11,316 nt of DNA from Sphingobacteriales bacterium (GTDB taxonomy: Bacteria > Bacteroidota > Bacteroidia > Chitinophagales > Chitinophagaceae). A program made the position numbers and the translations under genes. The notes beneath the pieces were generated by a model that saw only the letters and a list, made by a program, of their open reading frames with translations, did not search any database and was not told the DNA's origin. The stretch lies in NCBI GenBank assembly GCA_024640385.1, contig JAHEFC010000095.1, positions 1-11,316 of the forward strand, written 5' to 3'. Within the stretch, counting starts at the first letter, position 1; every line of letters begins with the position of its first letter. Shown one piece after another: positions 7,002 to 11,316 of this stretch.

Positions 7002-7877
7002 ATGAACTTTTCACCTGTTATTGCAGGCTGCATGAATTGGGGCCAATGGGGCGCTAAATTCAATACGCAACAATATCTTACTGCCATCAAAGAATGCCTG
7101 GAGCTGGGCGTCGCATGGTTTGATCATGCTGATATCTATGGCCATTACACTACCGAAGAAGAATTCGGAACAGCACTGAAAATAGAGCCTGGCCTTCGGT
7201 TGAACATGAAGCTGATCACTAAGTGCGGCATCAAAATGGTGACGCCTCACCGCCCGGACCACAAAATAAAATCTTACGACACCAGCAGCGAACACATTAT
7301 TGGTTCTGCTGAGCGGTCTTTATCGAATTTACGAACTGATCATATCGATCTTCTGCTGATCCATCGTCCCGACCCGATGATGGATGCTTCTGAGATCGCA
7401 GAGGCCATAGATAAACTAAAAACCCAGGGGAAGGTTCTGCATTTCGGAGTATCCAATTTTCTCCCTCACCACATGTCTCTGCTGAGGCCCGTAATCAAAG
7501 TTGAGGCGAACCAGTTTGAATTCTCTGCATTCCATACCACACCATTGCTTGACGGCACCGCCGAATATTGCCAGCAACACGGGATCGCATGCATGGCCTG
7601 GTCGCCACTTGGGGGAGGTGCACTTACTTCAGAAGAAAAAACTGACCAGGCCAGGCGTGTAATAGCCGTTGCTGAATTACTGGGAGAAGATCTTGGTCTG
7701 AGTATAGACCAGGTGTTGCTGGCATGGTTGTTTTCACACCCCATGAGGATAGTGCCCGTGCTGGGTACCACTAAAACAGCCCGCATTAGAGCCGCTGTTG
7801 AAATATCAAAACTCAGATTATCGAGGGAGCAGTGGTTCATGGTGTATAGGGCGTTTTTGGGGAAAGAAATAGCTTGA
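7002..7877 (+). CDS. Aldo/keto reductase, YdhF-like oxidoreductase
   Basis: An NAD(P)H-dependent oxidoreductase of the aldo/keto reductase superfamily (291 residues, TIM barrel, cytoplasmic, no signal peptide). The catalytic tetrad is visible: Asp41 and Tyr46 in DHADIYG, Lys74 in ITKCG and His121 in LLIHRPDP. Further family landmarks are the SAERSLSNL-DHIDLLLIH block, GKVLHFGVSNF (155-165 region), the NQFEFS strand and the MAWSPLGGGAL stretch near the cofactor site. The wording of several blocks (DHADIYG, SKCGI/TKCGI, LLIHRPDPLMDA) is closest to E. coli YdhF; its physiological substrate is not known to me, so no substrate is proposed. The start at 7002 gives the expected short N-terminus. No Shine-Dalgarno is seen. 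The TGA stop overlaps the first bases of the next repeat. Confidence 0.93.
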   Translation: MNFSPVIAGCMNWGQWGAKFNTQQYLTAIKECLELGVAWFDHADIYGHYTTEEEFGTALKIEPGLRLNMKLITKCGIKMVTPHRPDHKIKSYDTSSEHIIGSAERSLSNLRTDHIDLLLIHRPDPMMDASEIAEAIDKLKTQGKVLHFGVSNFLPHHMSLLRPVIKVEANQFEFSAFHTTPLLDGTAEYCQQHGIACMAWSPLGGGALTSEEKTDQARRVIAVAELLGEDLGLSIDQVLLAWLFSHPMRIVPVLGTTKTARIRAAVEISKLRLSREQWFMVYRAFLGKEIA

Positions 7878-7951
7878 GGCGAAAGGCGAAAGGCAAAGCT
7901 TTTGCAAAATGAAACAATATACCTGTCGCCTCTCGCCTATTACCTACCGCC
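7876..7951. repeat. GGCGAAA heptamer repeat with an inverted partner
   Basis: GGCGAAA occurs twice in tandem followed by GGC (7878-7894), starting at the stop codon of the aldo/keto reductase. About 36 bases on, TCGCCTCTCGCCT (7926-7938) is the inverse of AGGCGAAAGGCGA (7877-7889) with a single mismatch, and further degenerate units (ACCTACCGCC) run to 7951. The transcript could fold into a long hairpin before the rhomboid gene. The repeat structure is seen; its role as terminator, processing site or mobile repeat is open. Confidence 0.75.
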
Positions 7952-7984
7952 TTAATACTTAATTTTAAAGCTAAACCACTGCCT

Positions 7985-8746
7985 ATGTTCCCCATCAGTG
8001 ATGATAATTCAGACCGGCATCTTACACCCTATGTCAATTATATCTTCATCGCGATAAACTTTTTTGTATTCATATTCCTGCAGGGAATGGGAACCAATTA
8101 TTTATTCACTTATGCGTTTTCAACCGTTCCTGCGGAAATTCTTACCGGAACTGATATTGTTACTGCGGGGGAAATTATCCGCGATCCCAATACCGGGCAA
8201 ACCTTCCAGTTACCGGGATTACAGGTCACCCCTATCCATCCCTGGCTCACAATCATTACCTCCATGTTCATGCACGGCGGATGGGGGCATATTTTGGGCA
8301 ATATGCTTTTCCTATGGATATTCGGAGACAATATTGAGAACAGGTTGGGACATTCCAGATATTTCACTTTTTATATGGTCTGCGGCATACTGGCGTCATT
8401 AAGCCATGTGTTCTTAACTGCTTTCCTGGGCCAAAATACCGAGATTCCCAGTCTTGGTGCTTCAGGCGCTATTTCAGGTGTAATGGGAGGATATCTGATC
8501 CTTTTCCCGCGCCGTAAGGTGAATGTATTGCTGATCAGATTTATTGTTGCCGTCCCCGCTATTGTAGCACTGGGAATGTGGATCCTGTTCCAGATCATCA
8601 GTGGCATGGGTATGTTGGGTGGCCAGTCAGATGGTGTTGCCTACGCCGCACATATTGGAGGTTTTCTGGCTGGCATGTTATTGGTCAAACTGTTTGACCG
8701 GGGGCAGGGGTTTGTTCGTGACGGCCTTCTTAGGAGAGACAGATAG
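7985..8746 (+). CDS. Rhomboid family intramembrane serine protease
   Basis: An inner-membrane protease that cleaves transmembrane segments. It has 253 residues with about six membrane helices, the first at 16-33. The family motifs are complete: the HGGWGHILGNMLFLWIFGD block (97-115) with oxyanion Asn106, nucleophile Ser160 in LGASGAISG, the GxxxG-type packing nearby (GVMGG), and general-base His223 in YAAHIGGFLAG. The loop between helix 1 and helix 2 is long (about 45-85) with a polar DPNTGQTF stretch, as in several Bacteroidota homologues. The C-terminus is a short basic cytosolic tail ending in LLRRDR. The ATG at 7985 fits the helix-1 position. It is spaced 107 bases after the aldo/keto reductase, with the GGCGAAA repeat between, so co-transcription is uncertain. 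Its natural substrate cannot be told from the sequence. Confidence 0.95.
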   Translation: MFPISDDNSDRHLTPYVNYIFIAINFFVFIFLQGMGTNYLFTYAFSTVPAEILTGTDIVTAGEIIRDPNTGQTFQLPGLQVTPIHPWLTIITSMFMHGGWGHILGNMLFLWIFGDNIENRLGHSRYFTFYMVCGILASLSHVFLTAFLGQNTEIPSLGASGAISGVMGGYLILFPRRKVNVLLIRFIVAVPAIVALGMWILFQIISGMGMLGGQSDGVAYAAHIGGFLAGMLLVKLFDRGQGFVRDGLLRRDR

Positions 8747-8774
8747 CAGGTTACAGGTTGCAGGTTACAGTTGC
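8746..8774. repeat. Tandem (G/A)CAGGTT heptamers at the end of the rhomboid gene
   Basis: Units GCAGGTT (8746-8752), ACAGGTT (8753-8759) and GCAGGTT (8760-8766) are followed by a degenerate ACAGTTGC. The array begins with the last base of the rhomboid TAG stop and fills most of the 36 bases between the convergent rhomboid and apbE genes. It is the same unit as the repeat at 6929-6969, in the opposite orientation relative to that repeat's right arm. Confidence 0.75.
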
Positions 8775-8782
8775 GGAATTTC

Positions 8783-9766
8783 TTATTGAAGCAAGTTTTT
8801 GAATCCAACTGTAGATGTATCTTTTACTTTTCCGTCTTTGTCCCGGTAAATAATATAAGCTTCGAGATCTGTTCTCGTTTTCAAATATTTCATCGCCTTC
8901 TCTACCCCCATCACATACAAGGCATTGTCCCAGGCATCTGCCTTCATGGCTTCTGACGTTACCACAGTTACTGCAATGATACCGTTGTCGACAGGCCTCC
9001 CTTTTATCGGATCAATTACATGCGAATACATTTTTCCGCCTGCATTGAAATAATTCCTGTAGTTACCTGAGGTAGTCACCGATGCATCCCGCAAACCGAT
9101 CACCTGTTGCACCGGATGCCAGTCGCCCGCCAATACATCAGGCGATTCAACACCTATTCGCCATGGTCCCTTGTCGGGATGTTCACCTTTGACCCGGATC
9201 TCGCCACCCAATTCCACCATCAACTGATTAATTCCGTGCCTGCTCAAAAAATCTGTAACCAGGTCCACCGTATACCCCTGTGCTATCCCGTTGCAGTCTA
9301 CCTTTATTCCTTTTTTTAAAGCGATCAGGCTATCCCCTTTCACCAGCAGGTATCTACTACCGGTTATGGATAGTTGCTTTTTCACCCGTTCTGATGAAGG
9401 AATATGCTGATGCCGAACCATGCCGAATCCCCAGAGTTCTGTCAATCCATCCGTAGTTATGTCAAAACATCCGTTTGATTCCCTGAAGCACAACAGCGAT
9501 TCATGGATAACATTCTGCATATGCCCATCCATCTTCACCCGGCCTTCCCTGTTGAATATATTGATCAGGGAGGCCGGTTCATATAGTGAAAGAGACAGAT
9601 CTACAACACGGAATATACTGTCCAGTTCACTCTTTGTTACCTGTCCTTTTTCTCCCACATACTTCACACTATAACTGGTGCCTTGTGCAGCACCGGTTAT
9701 GACCTGGAAATCCGGGAATGCAGTTATGTGTAAATGAAGAAAAAACAATAATATTACCATATTCAC
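8783..9766 (-). CDS. apbE: ApbE-like FAD:protein FMN transferase
   Basis: ApbE enzymes split FAD and attach FMN covalently to a Thr or Ser of periplasmic or membrane redox proteins, using Mg2+. The 327-residue product begins with a short hydrophobic segment consistent with export. Visible landmarks are AAQGTSYSV (26-33), the [14 protein letters not shown] block (58-72), CFDITTDGL (100-108), [13 protein letters not shown] (156-168), [11 protein letters not shown] (184-194), [10 protein letters not shown] (231-240), [12 protein letters not shown] (248-259) and the metal-binding region [12 protein letters not shown] (276-287) with Asp277. Salmonella ApbE has Thr where this has Asn281, so metal binding may differ slightly. 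The start is GTG at 9766, overlapping the TGA of the upstream gene, or ATG at 9760 two bases after it; both imply translational coupling. The flavinylated partner is not evident in the window. Confidence 0.93.
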   Translation of the reverse strand: MNMVILLFFLHLHITAFPDFQVITGAAQGTSYSVKYVGEKGQVTKSELDSIFRVVDLSLSLYEPASLINIFNREGRVKMDGHMQNVIHESLLCFRESNGCFDITTDGLTELWGFGMVRHQHIPSSERVKKQLSITGSRYLLVKGDSLIALKKGIKVDCNGIAQGYTVDLVTDFLSRHGINQLMVELGGEIRVKGEHPDKGPWRIGVESPDVLAGDWHPVQQVIGLRDASVTTSGNYRNYFNAGGKMYSHVIDPIKGRPVDNGIIAVTVVTSEAMKADAWDNALYVMGVEKAMKYLKTRTDLEAYIIYRDKDGKVKDTSTVGFKNLLQ

Positions 9767-11316
9767 TTTATCATTATCGCAGGCACATTGGCATCCTGGT
9801 ATTTCTTATTGAATGAATTGACTGCATTCTTTATATCCGTATCATACTGCTTCTTATAATTTGTCCATTCCGCTTCCAGGTCCGCCATTCTCTTTTTTAC
9901 TCCATCAGTGATCCTCGGATCATGGGCATTGGCATGGCTCCGTATATTAAAAAATTCTGCGTCGAGTTTGCTGGGCCAGTTGATCACATCCTGCCCATTT
10001 GTGATCCTGTCTTCCACAATATTCTTCTCCCAGGATTCCATGGACTTTGTCAACGCATTGCCCTCATCCACCAAAGCTTTATACTGGGGCATGTCTTTAA
10101 GATCCGCAATTCGCGCTTCCACCTGCTTTCTCGCCTTTCTTACGCTATTTACTGCCAGGTGCATTTCCGTGATGTCTTTATCCAGACGTTCCAGTATCTG
10201 TTGCTGCTCATTCCAAACTGCAGCATCAACCTTCAGATTCGGATCTGCCAGAACCGTAAGATCTGTTTCTGCCTTCGAATCTTTGTACGTTAACAGGGCC
10301 TTGTAACTCCCCGGTGCCAATGCATTGCCGCGATAATCACCGTAAATAAACACTCCTTTTACATCCTGCACCTGTTCTCCCCTGATATCCCAGAGAAAAC
10401 GATTCATACCCTTGGATCCCGGTATCAGCGCTTTAGGGGCCGGCCCTCCGGGATATGATGTGTAATCAGGATCTTTTTTGTTGGAATAGGTTCTTACCAC
10501 TTTTCCAGAAGTATTCAGTATTTCAAGTTTTATTACATTGGTATCTGCGTCTTCCGGCATATAATAATCCAGGATCAGGCCGCCGGGAGCGCCTGTACCT
10601 TCATAAGGATCAGGTTTACCAGGAAGAGGGCCACCGCCATATTTGTATGCCGGTTTAGGTTTGAAAATTTCCAGTTTTTTAGCATAGGTGAACTGCTGCA
10701 ACGCGCTGAGGTCATCGAGTATCCAGAACGCACGCCCGGCGGTAGCTGCAACCAGGTCGTTATCCCTGAACGTAAGATCAGTTACCGGCACATTGGGCAA
10801 ATTCAATTGCATTTTCTGCCAGTTTGCCCCGCCATTGTCTGATATATAAAAGGCCCTTTCTGCACCACCATAGAGAAACCCTTTGCGCTTCCTGTCTTCC
10901 TTGATCACACGGAGAAAATCATCTGCTTGTATGCCCGTATTGATCTTTACCCAGGTTTTTCCATAGTCAGATGTTTTATAAGCATATGAACCGAAATCAT
11001 TGAACTTGTAACGGGTAGCTGCAACATAAGCAACTCCTTTATCATGGGGCGAAACTTCAATGCTGTTGATCAGGCACTCCGGTAATCCGGCCGGTGTTAC
11101 ATTCTTCCATGATCTGCCGCCATCAGTTGTGATATGAACCAGTCCGCAATCACTCCCAGTCCAGATCACTCCTTTTTCCAGGGTCGATTCTATAAGATAC
11201 ATAATGGTATTATAATTCTCGCCGCCCGCGCCTTCATTGGTAATGGGTCCACCACCCGACCCTTGTTTATTAGAATCATTTCTTGTGAGATCACCACTGA
11301 TCTGCTCCCAGCTCAT
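9763..11316 (-). CDS. VPS10/sortilin-like BNR-repeat protein (5' part outside window)
   Basis: The last 517 residues of a large beta-propeller protein; relatives known as BNR-repeat or glycosyl hydrolase-like proteins usually have about 1000 residues. An ATG lies exactly at the window edge but is internal: [13 protein letters not shown] is a conserved mid-protein motif. Asp-box repeats (S/T-x-D-x-G-x-S/T-W) appear at 62-70 (TTDGGRSW), 115-122 (TSDYGKTW) and 159-166 (SDNGGANW). Next come the [15 protein letters not shown] propeller-closing motif (188-202), a beta-rich domain (about 230-365), and a helical, charged C-terminal region (about 375-510) of likely coiled-coil character. The protein is probably secreted or surface-associated, as its relatives are, but the signal peptide is out of view. 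Despite the frequent annotation as glycosyl hydrolase, no catalytic residues can be identified, so no enzymatic role is claimed. Its TGA overlaps the apbE start. Confidence 0.85.
   Translation of the reverse strand: MSWEQISGDLTRNDSNKQGSGGGPITNEGAGGENYNTIMYLIESTLEKGVIWTGSDCGLVHITTDGGRSWKNVTPAGLPECLINSIEVSPHDKGVAYVAATRYKFNDFGSYAYKTSDYGKTWVKINTGIQADDFLRVIKEDRKRKGFLYGGAERAFYISDNGGANWQKMQLNLPNVPVTDLTFRDNDLVAATAGRAFWILDDLSALQQFTYAKKLEIFKPKPAYKYGGGPLPGKPDPYEGTGAPGGLILDYYMPEDADTNVIKLEILNTSGKVVRTYSNKKDPDYTSYPGGPAPKALIPGSKGMNRFLWDIRGEQVQDVKGVFIYGDYRGNALAPGSYKALLTYKDSKAETDLTVLADPNLKVDAAVWNEQQQILERLDKDITEMHLAVNSVRKARKQVEARIADLKDMPQYKALVDEGNALTKSMESWEKNIVEDRITNGQDVINWPSKLDAEFFNIRSHANAHDPRITDGVKKRMADLEAEWTNYKKQYDTDIKNAVNSFNKKYQDANVPAIMIK

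Noticed and set aside
7002..8746. Aldo/keto reductase and rhomboid as a transposed cassette bounded by inverted repeats.
   Set aside because: The shared word is only 13 bases, no transposase or target duplication is seen, and both genes look like ordinary chromosomal genes.
6929..8774. The heptamer repeats as a CRISPR array.
   Set aside because: Units are seven bases, directly tandem, without spacers of constant length and without cas genes nearby.
11314..11316. ATG at the window edge as the true start of the BNR protein.
   Set aside because: The translated sequence starts in the middle of a conserved propeller motif and has no signal peptide, so the real N-terminus lies beyond the window.

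Overview
The window looks like a chromosomal segment of a Bacteroidota bacterium, most likely a Chitinophagaceae-type member. The evidence is the protein content: a phosphate-selective-type porin, a glycine-rich RRM protein, a sortilin/VPS10-like BNR-repeat protein, a lipoprotein L,D-transpeptidase and a periplasmic asparaginase. Start codons also generally lack a clear Shine-Dalgarno sequence. The lineage is inferred from protein resemblance only. No rRNA, tRNA, insertion sequence, prophage or CRISPR array was seen.

Left part (1-4598, all minus strand): a compact four-gene unit read in the order dcuB (C4-dicarboxylate transporter), aspA (aspartase), asparaginase, then an outer-membrane porin cut off by the window edge. 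Gaps are 18 to 32 bases. Both the asparaginase and the aspartase carry N-terminal signal peptides. The unit therefore reads as a periplasmic route in which asparagine gives aspartate plus ammonia, aspartate gives fumarate plus ammonia, and fumarate is carried across the inner membrane, with the porin as likely entry through the outer membrane. The aspA reading frame is broken by one in-frame TGA near its 3' end, at a position normally occupied by a conserved glycine. A strong hairpin lies inside the start of the porin gene.

Middle (4599-6912): a divergent regulatory region with inverted repeats separates dcuB from a plus-strand lipoprotein L,D-transpeptidase (cell-wall crosslinking). A small glycine-rich RNA-binding protein gene follows and ends in a textbook UUCG-loop terminator.

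Right part (6913-11316): an aldo/keto reductase and a rhomboid protease on the plus strand, with short heptamer-type repeats before, between and after them. They converge on a minus-strand pair, a BNR/VPS10-like protein (5' part outside the window) and an ApbE flavin transferase, whose ends overlap. Apart from the asparagine/aspartate unit, neighbouring genes look functionally unrelated.
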